This document shows, piece after piece, positions 27,553 to 37,200 of a stretch of 47,245 bases of DNA. Below the pieces are notes generated by a model, which saw only the letters and a list, made by a program, of their open reading frames with translations, had not been told where the DNA came from and did not search any database. This DNA comes from Streptomyces anandii JCM 4720 (GTDB taxonomy: Bacteria > Actinomycetota > Actinomycetes > Streptomycetales > Streptomycetaceae): positions 144,690-191,934 of the forward strand of contig NZ_BMVJ01000007.1 in NCBI RefSeq assembly GCF_014650655.1, in the 5' to 3' direction. Numbering within the stretch: the first letter of the stretch is position 1; each line of letters opens with the position of its first letter. A program made the position numbers and the translations under genes.

Positions 27553-28395
27553 GTGGAACGGACTGCGACGGCCGAGGCCGCGGCCTCGTCGCCGCCCTCG
27601 AACGCTCCCCTTCCACCGCCGTCCGGGGGCGCCCGACACCTGCTGGACGGAATGCCGCAGCAGCGCCCGCGCGGCGAGGCCGCGCCGGTCCCGCGCGGCC
27701 TTTGTGCGGAAGCGGCGGGGCCGGCGCCGGCCGCGCCCGTGCGGCCGTGCTGGACGGCCCTCCCCGCGGCCTGGCCGCGGACGCGGCGCTCCTGGCGGCT
27801 GCTCCCCGGTCCCACCAGTACGCCGTTCACCTTCTGGTACGCGGCCCTGCTCGCCGTCACCTCGCTGATCGCGCGGTACGCCGCTCCGGACCTCATGGAC
27901 GCGCTGTACCGCAGCTCCAGCACGGACGTCGCGCACCTGGTGCGGGTGCCCCTGCTGGTGCTGCCGGCGAGCGCGCTGTGGATCGCGGGCGGCGTCGCCT
28001 CGCCGTACGCGCTGTGCTTCCTGCTGGTGCTCACCGCGCTGGAGCGGCGCACGGGTGCGCTGCGGACGGCCGGGGTGTTCCTGGCCGGGCACGTGCTGGC
28101 CACGCTGGCCACCGAGATCCCGGTCGCCCTCGGGGTGCTTTCCGGGGACCTGCCGGCGAGCTCGCTGCACCGCCTCGACTACGGCATCAGCTTCGGCGTC
28201 GCCGCGAGCGTCGGCGCCCTCGCCGGACTGGTGCGCCCGTGGGTGCGCTGGCCGCTGCTGACGCTGTTCGTCGCCACGATCATCGAGGACCTGCTCACCT
28301 TCGTCGACCCCATGACGAGCTCGGGCCACCTCGTCTCCGTGGGACTGGGCATGGCGGCCTGGCCGCTGCTGCGGCGGTCACGGCGCATCCCCTGA
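27553..28395 (+). CDS. Rhomboid-like membrane protein
   Basis: A 280-aa protein. The first ~85 residues are hydrophilic and Pro/Ala/Arg-rich. About five to six hydrophobic segments follow, starting FTFWYAALLAVTSLIARYAA, then LVRVPLLVLPASALWIAGG, YALCFLLVLTALE, VFLAGHVLATLATEIPVAL and FGVAASVGALAGLV. This is the actinobacterial rhomboid-like family. The Ser of the rhomboid GxSG box is not present (HRLDYGISFG instead), so proteolysis is doubtful. GTG 27553 is chosen because AAGGAGG lies 9 bp upstream; ATG 27529 is upstream of that site. It is followed by lon with its own promoter region. Confidence 0.82.
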   Translation: MERTATAEAAASSPPSNAPLPPPSGGARHLLDGMPQQRPRGEAAPVPRGLCAEAAGPAPAAPVRPCWTALPAAWPRTRRSWRLLPGPTSTPFTFWYAALLAVTSLIARYAAPDLMDALYRSSSTDVAHLVRVPLLVLPASALWIAGGVASPYALCFLLVLTALERRTGALRTAGVFLAGHVLATLATEIPVALGVLSGDLPASSLHRLDYGISFGVAASVGALAGLVRPWVRWPLLTLFVATIIEDLLTFVDPMTSSGHLVSVGLGMAAWPLLRRSRRIP

Positions 28396-28396
28396 T

Positions 28397-28410
28397 CGCT
28401 GTGGGCGAAC
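28397..28410 (-). promoter_or_regulatory. ClgR-type box upstream of lon
   Basis: Reads GTTCGC-CCACA-GCG on the minus strand (CGCTGTGGGCGAAC on the plus strand), an exact match to the GTTCGC-N5-GCG motif described for ClgR sites in Streptomyces lividans. It lies 76 bp before the lon start. Confidence 0.75.
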
Positions 28411-28485
28411 GGCGGTCGGGGAACATTCGGTGGTACCCCGGGCATTGAGTCGGCATAGCTCAACTTGACTGCCGAAGGGGAGATC

Positions 28486-30909
28486 ATGGCTGCTGAGTCC
28501 ACGGCGTTCACACCGCTCGTCCTGCCCGTGCTGCCGCTCGACGACGAGGTCGTGCTGCCCGGGATGGTGGTTCCGCTGGACCTGAGCGACTCCGAGGTGC
28601 GCGCCGCGGTCGAGGCCGCCCAGGCCGCCGCGCGGTCGGAGCCGGGCAAGCCCAAGGTGCTGCTGGTGCCGCGCATCGAGGGAACGTACGCCAGGACGGG
28701 CGTCCTGGGCACCGTCGAGCAGGTCGGCCGGCTGGCCGACGGGGACCCGGGCGCCCTGATCCGCGGCCGGGGCCGGGTGCGGATCGGCGCCGGCACCACC
28801 GGCCCGGGCGCCGCGCTGTGGGTCGAGGGCACGCGGATCGACGAGAGCGTCCCCGAGCCGCTGCCCGGGCAGGTCGCCGAACTGGTCAAGGAGTACAAGG
28901 CCCTCGCCACCGCCTGGCTGCGCAAGCGCGGCGCCTGGCAGGTCGTGGACCGTGTGCAGGCCATCGACGACGTCTCCGCGCTCGCCGACAACTCCGGCTA
29001 CTCGCCCTTCCTGACCACCGAGCAGAAGATCGGGCTGCTGGAGACCGCCGACCCGGTGGCCCGTCTGAAGCTCGCCACCCAGCAGCTGCGCGACCACCTC
29101 GCCGAGCAGGACGTGGCCGAGACCATCGCCAAGGACGTCCAGGAGGGCGTCGACAAGCAGCAGCGGGAGTTCCTGCTGCGCCGCCAGCTCGAAGCGGTGC
29201 GCAAGGAACTGCGCGAGCTGAACGGCGAGAGCGAGGGCGAGGAGTCCGACGACTACCGCGCCCGCGTCGAGGCCGCCGACCTGCCCGAGAAGGTCCGCGA
29301 GGCCGCGCTCAAAGAGGTCGACAAGCTGGAGCGCGCCTCCGACGCCTCGCCGGAGGGCTCCTGGATCCGCACCTGGCTCGACACCGTCCTGGAGATGCCG
29401 TGGAACGAGCGGACCGAGGACGCCTACGACATCCAGGGCGCCAAGGCGGTCCTGGACGCCGAGCACGCCGGCCTGCAGGACGTGAAGGAGCGCATCACCG
29501 AGTACCTGGCCGTGCGCAAGCGGCGCGGCGACCGCGGCCTGGGCGTCATCGGCGGGCGGCGCGGGGGCGCCGTGCTGGCCCTCGTCGGGCCGCCCGGTGT
29601 CGGCAAGACCAGCCTCGGCGAGTCCGTCGCCCACGCGATGGGCCGCAAGTTCGTCCGCGTCGCCCTCGGCGGCGTACGCGACGAGGCCGAGGTGCGCGGC
29701 CACCGGCGTACGTACGTCGGCGCGCTGCCCGGACGGATCGTGCGCGCCATCAAGGAGGCCGGGTCCATGAACCCGGTGGTCCTGCTGGACGAGATCGACA
29801 AGGTGGGCTCCGACTTCCGGGGCGACCCGGCCGCGGCCCTGCTGGAGGTCCTGGACCCGGCGCAGAACCACACCTTCCGGGACCACTACCTGGAGGTCGA
29901 GCTCGACCTGTCGGACGTGGTCTTCCTCGCCACCGCCAACGTGCTCGAGGCAATCCCCGAGGCCCTCGCGGACCGTATGGAGATCGTGCGGCTCGACGGT
30001 TACACCGAGGACGAGAAGGTCGTCATCGCCCGCGACCACCTGCTCCCGCGCCAGCTGGAGCGGGCCGGTCTGAGCAAGGACGAGGTGACGATCGAGGAGG
30101 GCGCGCTGCGCAGGCTCGCGGGCGAGTACACGCGCGAGGCGGGCGTGCGCACCCTGGAGCGGTCCGTCGCGCGGCTGCTGCGCAAGGTGGCGGCCCAGCA
30201 CGAACTGGGCGAGCGGGAGCTGCCGTTCACGGTCACCGCGGACGGCCTGCGCGCCCTGATCGGCCGGCCGCACCACGTGCCCGAGTCCGCCCAGGACCCG
30301 GCGGAGCGCCGCACGGCCGTGCCCGGTGTGGCGACCGGGCTCGCGGTCACCGGCGCCGGCGGCGACGTGCTCTTCGTCGAGGCGTCCCTGGCCGACCCGG
30401 AGACGGGCGGGGCGGGGCTGACCCTGACCGGTCAGCTGGGTGACGTGATGAAGGAGTCGGCGCAGATCGCGCTGAGCTTCCTGCGCAGCCACGGCGCCGA
30501 ACTGGAGCTGCCGGTGGGCGACCTGAAGGACCGGGGCGTGCACATCCACTTCCCGGCGGGCGCGGTGCCGAAGGACGGCCCGAGCGCGGGCATCACGATG
30601 ACCACGGCGCTCGCGTCGCTGCTCTCGGGCCGTCTGGTCCGCACGGACGTGGCGATGACCGGCGAGGTCTCGCTGACCGGGCGCGTGCTTCCGATCGGCG
30701 GCGTGAAGCAGAAGCTGCTCGCCGCGCAGCGCGCCGGGGTGACCACCGTGATCATCCCCAAGCGCAACGAGCCCGACCTGGACGACGTCCCCGCGGAGGT
30801 GCTGGACAAGCTGGAGGTCCACGCCGTCACCGACGTCCGCCAGGTCCTGGAGCTGGCTCTGGCGCCCGTGGCGAGTGGGGCGGAGCCGGAGGTTCCGGTC
30901 GCGGCGTGA
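28486..30909 (+). CDS. lon: ATP-dependent protease Lon
   Basis: Homo-oligomeric AAA+ serine protease that degrades damaged and regulatory proteins, 807 aa. Order: N-terminal LonB-type substrate domain (about 8-205), coiled region, AAA+ module with Walker A GPPGVGKTS (368-376) and Walker B VVLLDEIDKVG, and C-terminal protease domain with the dyad Ser700 in KDGPSAGIT and Lys743 in GGVKQKLL. Gly-rich MTGEVSLTGRVLPIGG between them is typical. ATG 28486 is preceded by AAGGGGAGA. A ClgR-type box lies upstream, which fits the known ClgR control of lon and clp genes in Streptomyces. A bidirectional terminator separates it from the convergent muramidase gene. Confidence 0.97.
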   Translation: MAAESTAFTPLVLPVLPLDDEVVLPGMVVPLDLSDSEVRAAVEAAQAAARSEPGKPKVLLVPRIEGTYARTGVLGTVEQVGRLADGDPGALIRGRGRVRIGAGTTGPGAALWVEGTRIDESVPEPLPGQVAELVKEYKALATAWLRKRGAWQVVDRVQAIDDVSALADNSGYSPFLTTEQKIGLLETADPVARLKLATQQLRDHLAEQDVAETIAKDVQEGVDKQQREFLLRRQLEAVRKELRELNGESEGEESDDYRARVEAADLPEKVREAALKEVDKLERASDASPEGSWIRTWLDTVLEMPWNERTEDAYDIQGAKAVLDAEHAGLQDVKERITEYLAVRKRRGDRGLGVIGGRRGGAVLALVGPPGVGKTSLGESVAHAMGRKFVRVALGGVRDEAEVRGHRRTYVGALPGRIVRAIKEAGSMNPVVLLDEIDKVGSDFRGDPAAALLEVLDPAQNHTFRDHYLEVELDLSDVVFLATANVLEAIPEALADRMEIVRLDGYTEDEKVVIARDHLLPRQLERAGLSKDEVTIEEGALRRLAGEYTREAGVRTLERSVARLLRKVAAQHELGERELPFTVTADGLRALIGRPHHVPESAQDPAERRTAVPGVATGLAVTGAGGDVLFVEASLADPETGGAGLTLTGQLGDVMKESAQIALSFLRSHGAELELPVGDLKDRGVHIHFPAGAVPKDGPSAGITMTTALASLLSGRLVRTDVAMTGEVSLTGRVLPIGGVKQKLLAAQRAGVTTVIIPKRNEPDLDDVPAEVLDKLEVHAVTDVRQVLELALAPVASGAEPEVPVAA

Positions 30910-30927
30910 CGGGCGCGGCCGGATAGG

Positions 30928-30963
30928 GAAGGCCCGGGTCCCGTGAGGGAGGCCCGGGCCTTC
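30928..30963. terminator. Bidirectional terminator between lon and the muramidase gene
   Basis: GAAGGCCCGGG (30928-30938) pairs with CCCGGGCCTTC (30953-30963), 11-bp arms with a 14-nt loop, between two convergent genes. Confidence 0.8.
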
Positions 30964-30987
30964 ACCGTGCGTGCCGCGGCCCCCGGC

Positions 30988-31827
30988 TCAGCCGTTGGCC
31001 AGGGCCTGGACCCGGTCGAGGGCGCCGTTGAACTTGTCGTGGTCCCCGACCGTCGGGCCGGACGAGGTGTACTGCCACATCGTGTAGTAGCCCCAGCCGG
31101 CCGGCAGCGTGCCCGGGGCGGAGGCGTAACGGGCGATCCAGAGCGGGTTGTCGGCCGCGAAACCGCCGTAGTTGCCCGTGCACTGGGTCCACCAGCTGGT
31201 GGCCGTGTAGATGACGGCGTCACGGCCGGTGCGGGCCTTGTAGGTGTTCAGGAAGTCGGCGATCCAGCTGACCATGCCGCTCGCGGACTTGCCGTAGCAG
31301 GCCGCGCCGTAGGGGTTCCACTCGATGTCGAGGGCGCCCGGGAGGGTCTTGCCGTCGCGGGACCAGCCGCCGCCGTGGTCGACGAAGTAGTTCGCCTGGG
31401 TGGCTCCGCTCGTGGTGTCCGGGGTCGCGAAGTGGTACGAACCGCGGATCATGCCGACGTTGTAGGAGCCGTTGTACTGCTGCGCGAAGTAGGGGTTCGT
31501 GTAGTACGTCCCCTCGGTCGCCTTGGTGTAGGCCCAGCGGACGCCGCTGTTCCACAGCGTGGACCAGGCGACGTTGCCCTGGTAGGCGCTGACGTCGACG
31601 CCCTCGGTCTGGGTGGCCTGGTCGCTGGTCGGCGTCCCTGCCTGGCCGTCGTGGGCCAGTACGCCCATGCCCATGTGGGCGGAGCCGCGGGCGGGGGTGG
31701 TGGCGGCCGAGGAGGGGGTGGTGCAGAGGAAGGAGCACGCGGCGAGCAGGGCTCCCGCGACGGTCAGCCGCCGGATGCGGACGGCGGGTCTCGCGGATCT
31801 GGACCCGCTGGATCTGCGCACGGGCAT
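30988..31827 (-). CDS. Secreted glycoside hydrolase family 25 lysozyme (muramidase)
   Basis: A 279-aa secreted cell-wall hydrolase. A twin-Arg/Ser-rich basic start (MPVRRSSGSRSARPAVRIRR) is followed by a hydrophobic core (LTVAGALLAACSFLCTTPSSAA), a clear signal peptide. After a ~35-residue spacer comes the GH25 domain: TEGVDVSAYQGNVAWSTLW, WAYTKATEGTYYTNPYFAQQY, GALDIEWNP (catalytic Asp/Glu pair) and LWIARYASAPG...WQYTSSG. ATG 31827 has GGAGG eight bases upstream. The frame is open further up but lacks a ribosome site. It probably cleaves the beta-1,4 bond between MurNAc and GlcNAc. Confidence 0.92.
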   Translation of the reverse strand: MPVRRSSGSRSARPAVRIRRLTVAGALLAACSFLCTTPSSAATTPARGSAHMGMGVLAHDGQAGTPTSDQATQTEGVDVSAYQGNVAWSTLWNSGVRWAYTKATEGTYYTNPYFAQQYNGSYNVGMIRGSYHFATPDTTSGATQANYFVDHGGGWSRDGKTLPGALDIEWNPYGAACYGKSASGMVSWIADFLNTYKARTGRDAVIYTATSWWTQCTGNYGGFAADNPLWIARYASAPGTLPAGWGYYTMWQYTSSGPTVGDHDKFNGALDRVQALANG

Positions 31828-32112
31828 GTCGTGCCTCCGAAGCTCGGTGGTGCACGGTGGGGGGAGGTGCGGGGCATGCCGGCTCGCACCGCTGGGGAGG
31901 GCGGGCCGCCGCTCGCCGACGTGCGGGTCACGGCGATGGCGTGGGCATGCCATTGGTTGCCTGACCAAGAAGCTACGCACGTAGACCCGGGGCTGGGAAG
32001 GGGGTCCGGTGGCTGCCGTTGGTCTACGCCTGCGAAATACTGACGGAGCTGCGGCGATGGCCGCGCCTGACGGAAACTTTCAGGACCGGGAAAACTCGAG
32101 GCAGGGGCTGAC

Positions 32113-32604
32113 GTGCAGGAAGACGCGAAAGGCGACGGGCGCGAGGCCGAGCCCAGCGCGTCGCCGAGTGGACCGGACCGGCCGTTCCTGGCCCTGGAAC
32201 GCGAACTGACGGTGCTGTTGCGGCGGGCGCGGGCCAGCCAGGGGGAGATGGCCCGCGAGGTCCACCCGGACCTGGAGTCCGCCGCGTACGGGCTGCTGGT
32301 CCGGCTGGACGAGTGCGGGGGGCGGCGGGCCACGGAGCTCGCCGCGTACATCGGCGTGGGCAAGGCCACCATGTCCCGCCAGCTGCGCGCCCTGGAGGAA
32401 CTGGGTCTGGTCGCAAGGGAACCGGACCCGGCGGACGGCCGGGCCTGGCTGATCGCCCTCACCGACGAGGGCCGCCGCCGCGTGGGCCGCGTCCGCGAGG
32501 CCCGCCGAGCCCGCTACGTCCGCCAACTCGCCCACTGGCAACGCGGCGAGGTCGCAGAGCTGGCCCGCCTCCTCCACGAACTGAACGAGGGCGCGGAAAA
32601 GTAG
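32113..32604 (+). CDS. MarR-family transcriptional regulator
   Basis: A 163-aa winged-helix protein. After ~20 disordered residues, the MarR domain is plain: YGLLVRLDECGGRRATELAAYIGVGKATMSRQLRALEELGLVAREPDPADGRAWLIALTDEGRRR (about 60-125), including the DPxDGR wing. Start is GTG 32113 behind a weak GCAGGGG. It is divergent from the muramidase gene, and an inverted repeat CGTAGACC (31980-31987) / GGTCTACG (32021-32028) in the shared region could be a target, although arms that far apart are unusual for MarR. Ligand and regulon unknown. Confidence 0.87.
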   Translation: MQEDAKGDGREAEPSASPSGPDRPFLALERELTVLLRRARASQGEMAREVHPDLESAAYGLLVRLDECGGRRATELAAYIGVGKATMSRQLRALEELGLVAREPDPADGRAWLIALTDEGRRRVGRVREARRARYVRQLAHWQRGEVAELARLLHELNEGAEK

Positions 32605-32640
32605 CCGGGAGCGCCGCCGTCCACCGAAACACGCGCGGCC

Positions 32641-33020
32641 GGGGGCCGGTGACGGGGTGGCCGGTGGCGTCCGGCTGGTGGCCGGGGGACCAGTGGCGGT
32701 GCGGCCGGGGGGCGACCGGGGGCCGGGTTGCCGGGCGCCCGGTGGTCGTGCGGCCAGTGGCCGGGGTCCGGGTAACCGGGGGCGCCGCCCGCCGGAACAC
32801 GGCGTCCGCGTGTGCCGGAGGGCTGGTGGCCGTGTGGCTGGGCGGTCTGTGGCCGGGGACCGGTGGCCGGGTGGCCGGGGCCGACGTGCCCGTCGGAACG
32901 CGGTGGCCGTCGGCCGGGCGCCCGGGCGCCCGGTGGCCCTGTGACCGGGGCCGGTGGCCGTGCGGTCGGGGGTCGGGAGCCCGGGGGCGTGCGGCCGGTG
33001 CCCGGGGGCGTGGGCTTGGG
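32641..33020 (+). repeat. G-rich degenerate repeat tract in a 431-bp gene-free stretch
   Basis: Between the MarR and PP2C-like genes the plus strand is very rich in G runs. The hexamer GTGGCC occurs ten times (usually as GGTGGCCGG or GGTGGCCGT), mixed with GGGCGCCCGG and CCGGGG. The period is irregular. An open frame crosses it, but its Gly/Arg/Pro-rich product looks like nothing real. G-runs of three to six suggest possible G-quadruplexes on the plus strand. Confidence 0.7.
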
Positions 33021-33035
33021 CGGGTGTTCGGTGGG

Positions 33036-33824
33036 TCATGGCTCCACGAAGACCGCTGTAGCGTCGTCGTGGGTCTTGCTGCGGCGCAAGTACGTGCGTT
33101 CCTCCTCGTCCGCTGTTTCCAGGGACCGTACGCGGTTCACCAGGGCGCGGGCGCCCTCCTTGCGCAACAGGCCGACGCACTGGGTCCAGTCGCCCTCGTG
33201 GAACTTCTCCACCCACCTCGCCGCGCCGTCCGTCAGCGCGGCCAGGGCGCGGACACCGGAGAGCGGCACGCTGCCCGTCACGGCGCGGCCGGCCACCGAG
33301 GGATCCGCGGCGGCGGTGAAGAAGCCGCCCTCCTTGTTGCGGATCTCGGCGTCGATCAGCGCGTCGGTGGCCAGCGAGGCACGCGGCAGGCGGGCCAGCC
33401 GGTCGTCGAGGACCGCGGTGACCTCGCCGGCCGGGGACTCCAGCAGCAGCACCGAGTCGGACAGGACCAGGTAGTCGAGGGTCCCGGCCGACCAGCGGGC
33501 CAGCACGACGGTTGCCTGAGGTGTCCGCGGGTGAGAAAGGTCACAAGTGATCTTGTGGGCCTCGGCGGTCCTGGAGATCGCGCGCGCGAGAATCTCCGGC
33601 AGCGTCAGATCTGGGCAGGAAACGGTCAGTTCGGTCAGGGCGCCGCCCAGCCGGGCGGTGAACCAGGGGACCGAATGCAGACATCCCGTACCGGTCCTCG
33701 GCGGTGTCACGCCGTCCAGGACGACCAGGCAACCGCCCTGCCCAAAGGCGGGTACCCCGACGCTCGCGAAGTCCTCGTTGGGGCGGTCCTCGTGGCCGGG
33801 CTCCGAAACAACTTCAGTGCGCAT
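33036..33824 (-). CDS. PP2C-like phosphatase domain protein
   Basis: A 262-aa single-domain protein of the PP2C (PPM) fold. The ligand positions are recognisable: EPGHEDRPNEDF at the N-terminus (the usual Glu/Asp metal region), VVLDGVTPPR (DG motif, with V in place of the second G), LAALTDGAARWVEKF, and the C-terminal HDDATAVFVEP. This suggests a serine/threonine phosphatase, but the divergence in the DGxG box and the lack of a sensor domain mean activity should not be assumed. ATG 33824 begins MRTEVVSEPG. The gene is isolated between the G-rich tract and the cvnA promoter region. Confidence 0.78.
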   Translation of the reverse strand: MRTEVVSEPGHEDRPNEDFASVGVPAFGQGGCLVVLDGVTPPRTGTGCLHSVPWFTARLGGALTELTVSCPDLTLPEILARAISRTAEAHKITCDLSHPRTPQATVVLARWSAGTLDYLVLSDSVLLLESPAGEVTAVLDDRLARLPRASLATDALIDAEIRNKEGGFFTAAADPSVAGRAVTGSVPLSGVRALAALTDGAARWVEKFHEGDWTQCVGLLRKEGARALVNRVRSLETADEEERTYLRRSKTHDDATAVFVEP

Positions 33825-34230
33825 CCGGCCAGTCTGCACGAGGCCTTCACAAGGTTTGCGAAAGGCTGGCAACCGGCGGCGAATTGACGCAGCGACGCAG
33901 GTCAGACGCCTGTTTTGGGCTGGAATGGCGTGCTCCGTCGACCCGTGGCGGCGAATCCTGCCAAAGCCTGCCGCAGACGTCCAACCGGCCCACCGCACCG
34001 GGCCGTCGCACGTGCCGCGGAGACTTGCCCGCCAACTCCCCTCCGATGTTCACTCCTTCGGGTGGCCGGTCGGACGATGCGGGACCACCACCCACCGGCA
34101 CTGGGAGGGTCGGAAAACGATGCAGGTCCCCCTGCTCGAGCCAAGCCGAGAGCCCGGGGGAGGGTGTACGCACCCGTCGTCCGACAACTGACGGAACGTC
34201 ACCCGGGCCCATGGGTAGACGAGTACAGGA
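33825..34230. other. 406-bp region upstream of the conservon
   Basis: It lies between the divergent PP2C-like and cvnA genes. It has no convincing gene, no clear terminator and no clear -35/-10 pair. The only ribosome site is a weak AGGA next to the cvnA ATG. Nothing else was recognised. Confidence 0.5.
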
Positions 34231-37200
34231 ATGCGAGCACCGGTGCAGAAGACGCGGCCTCGGCGCACAGGCAAGCAGACGGCCCCGGCGGGGATCCCCG
34301 GGCCCGTGCCCGGCACGGCTCCCGGCACCCCGGCCACCCCTGTCGGCAAGGGCCGGCCGACCCACGTACGCAACCGGCTCATCGCCGCCGTCGCCGTGGT
34401 GGCCGCCGCCGTGGCCGGCGCCGGCGCCCCCTCCCTCGTCGCCGCCTCCGGGCAGCTGAGCGACTCCCAGGACCTGGTGACGCTCGCCGGCCGGACCCAG
34501 GACGCGCTCGCCCTGGCCCACTCCCTCGCCGACGAACGCGACGAGGTCACCTCCTACGTCGCCGCCGGCCGCCCCAAGTCCAAGGCGCCCTCCGAGCAGC
34601 GCAGCACCCGCGTGGACCGCCAGGTCGACGAACTGCGTGCCGACCCCGACACGCCCGCCTGGCTGCGCACCGACCTGGACGGCATCGCCGCCGTGCGCCG
34701 CGCCGCGCTCACCGGGCAGAGCACCGCGCTCCAGGCCCACCAGGCGTACTCCGCCGCCATCGCCGAACTGCACAGGCTGGCCGAGCAGCTCGCCGACAGC
34801 ATGCCCCCGCGGGCCGGGTCCGGCGCCCACTCCCTGGCCGAGCTCGACACCGCCGTCCAGCAGGCCGCGGCCGCCCGCGGACTGCTGCTCGCGGCCCTCA
34901 GCGTGCCGCACTCCACGCAGACCGTGATCAGCCCCGTCACCGGCCTGCCCACCACGACCAGTACCTCCTCGGCCGCCGAGACCAAGCAGCGCGACGCCCT
35001 CAGCGCCGCCGCCCAGCAGGCCCGGGTGCGCTCCGACGCGGCCCTCGCCGGCTTCCGCGACACCGCGCCCGACGCGGCCCGCGAGTCCTACGACTCCACC
35101 GTCACCGGGCCGGAGACCGGCTCCGCCGAGTCCTACCTGACCAAGCTCACCGACCGGCCCACGCTCTCCGACTCCGAGCTCAACACCAGCACCACGAAGG
35201 CCGAGGCGGCCCTCACCGCCCGTATCGACCTGATGCGCGGTGTGGAGTCCTCCCTCTACGACCACCGCACCAAGGACCTCGCCAAGCTCCGTGACGACGA
35301 TGTCACCGACCTGGAGCTGCGCATCGCCCTGCTCGGCGCCCTCCTGCTGCTCACCATCGCCGTGGCCACCGCCCTGGCCCGCACCCTGACCCGTCCCCTC
35401 GCCGTGCTGCGCCTGGGCTCCGCCCGGCTGGCAGGCGCCGAGGACGCCACCACCGCGGACCCGATCTCCTTCACCGGCCGCAACGACGAGTTCGCACAGG
35501 TCGTCCGCTCCGTCAACGAACTGCACGCCCGGGCCGCCGCCCTCGCCGAGCGGGTCGCCACCCTGGAGTCCGACCGCAAGCACCTGGTCGGCCAGCGCCA
35601 GAAGATGGCCGACGCCCGCGAGGAGCTGCGCGCCGAACTCGCCGCCTCCGCCGCCCAGATGGAGCGGCTGCGCAGCAGCATCGGCGGCACCTTCGTCAAC
35701 CTGGCGCTGCGCACCCTCGGCCTGGTCGAGCGGCAGCTCGCCGTCATCGAGGGCCTGGAGGACCGCGAGCAGGACCCCGACCGCCTCGCCACGCTCTTCC
35801 GGCTCGACCACTTCGCCACCGTGATGCGCCGGCACAGCGAGAACCTCCTCGTGCTGGCCGGCACCGAGCACGTGCAGCAGCACGCCGGACCCGTCCCGCT
35901 CGTCGACGTCGTACGCGCCGCGGTCAGCGAGATCGAGCGCTACGAACGGGTCCGCATCGCCGCCCTGCCCCCGCACGCGCATGTGGCCGGCTTCGCCGCG
36001 GACGATCTGTCCCACCTGCTCGCCGAGCTGATGGAGAACGCCACCTCGTTCTCCCCGCCCGACCAGCCGGTGGAGGTCTCCGGGTGGCTCCTGGAGAACG
36101 GCGAGATCATGCTCTCCGTCCAGGACGAGGGCATCGGCATGGCCGGCGAGCGCATGGCCCGCCTCAACGCCCGCCTCGCCGACTTCGACCCCGAGTCCCC
36201 CTACGACCAGGAGGGCGAGGACGGGCTGGGCCTCGGCCTGTACGTGGTCGCGCGGCTCGCCCACCGGCACGGGGTGCGGGTCCAGCTGCGCGAGCAGAGG
36301 CAGGGCGGCACCGCGGCGGTCGTGGTCGTACCCCAGACCCTGCTCGCGGCCGCGCCCTCCGAGGCCGTGCCCGCCTCCGGCCCGGCCCATGGCGGCCCCC
36401 GCACCTACTCCCTCCCCGGCGCGAACGCCGAGGCCAACTCCAACGTCCTGCACGGCCGTGCGGAGTCCGCCGACCCCCTGGTCGCCCTGGCCGAACACGC
36501 CACCCGCCAGGCGGAGGCCACCGCTCCCGCCGAGCGGGAAACGCCGGGTGCGCCCCCGACCGACGCGCCCGCGGACGACGCGCCCGCGTCCGACGCGCCC
36601 GCCCCCGCGGACGAGGCGGCACCCACCGACGAGGCGGCCCCCGCCGACGAGACCACGTCCACCACCGGCTCGGCGACGACCGCGGCCGCGTACCCGCCGC
36701 CCGGCCCGGCCGAGGACGCCGCGGACCTCGCGGAGCACCCCGGCCACCCGGCGGAGTCCCCCGCCGAGACCACCATGGAGCTCCTGCTCCCCTCCCAGCC
36801 CCAGCCCCAGCCCGGGGCCGAGGCCCCCTCCGGCCACCCGGAGGAGCCCTTCCGCGTCCACGCCCCGCGAATCGAGGACGCACCGTTCCCGCAGGGCCCC
36901 CCTGAGAGCCGCACCCGCACGCACGAGCCGGAAACCGCGACGGATGCGGAACCCGGGCCCGAGACCGAGGCGGAGCACCACCGTGCCCAGGCCGAGGCGG
37001 ACGACGAACCCGTCACCGCCAAGGGCCTGCCCAAGCGCACTCCCAAGATCACCGCACCCACCCCGGCCCCCCGCCGGCGCACCGGCTCCGTCGACGCCGA
37101 GGCACTCCGCCGCCGACTGGGAGGCTTCCGTCAGGGCGCCCAGGCCGGCCAGCGCGCCGTAGCGGCGGAGATCGCGGACCGGACGGGCGGCAACGACCGG

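Noticed and set aside
28378..30822. An 814-codon open frame antisense to lon
   Set aside because: Shadow frame created by high GC, with lon on the other strand carrying intact catalytic motifs.
31873..31955. Two GGCATGCC palindromes upstream of the muramidase gene
   Set aside because: Eight-base palindromes of this composition are common in such high-GC DNA, and there is no regular spacing to a promoter.
32313..33887. A 524-codon plus-strand frame across MarR, the G-rich tract and the PP2C-like gene
   Set aside because: It overlaps two real genes in other frames and its product is Gly/Arg/Pro repeat. No ribosome site.
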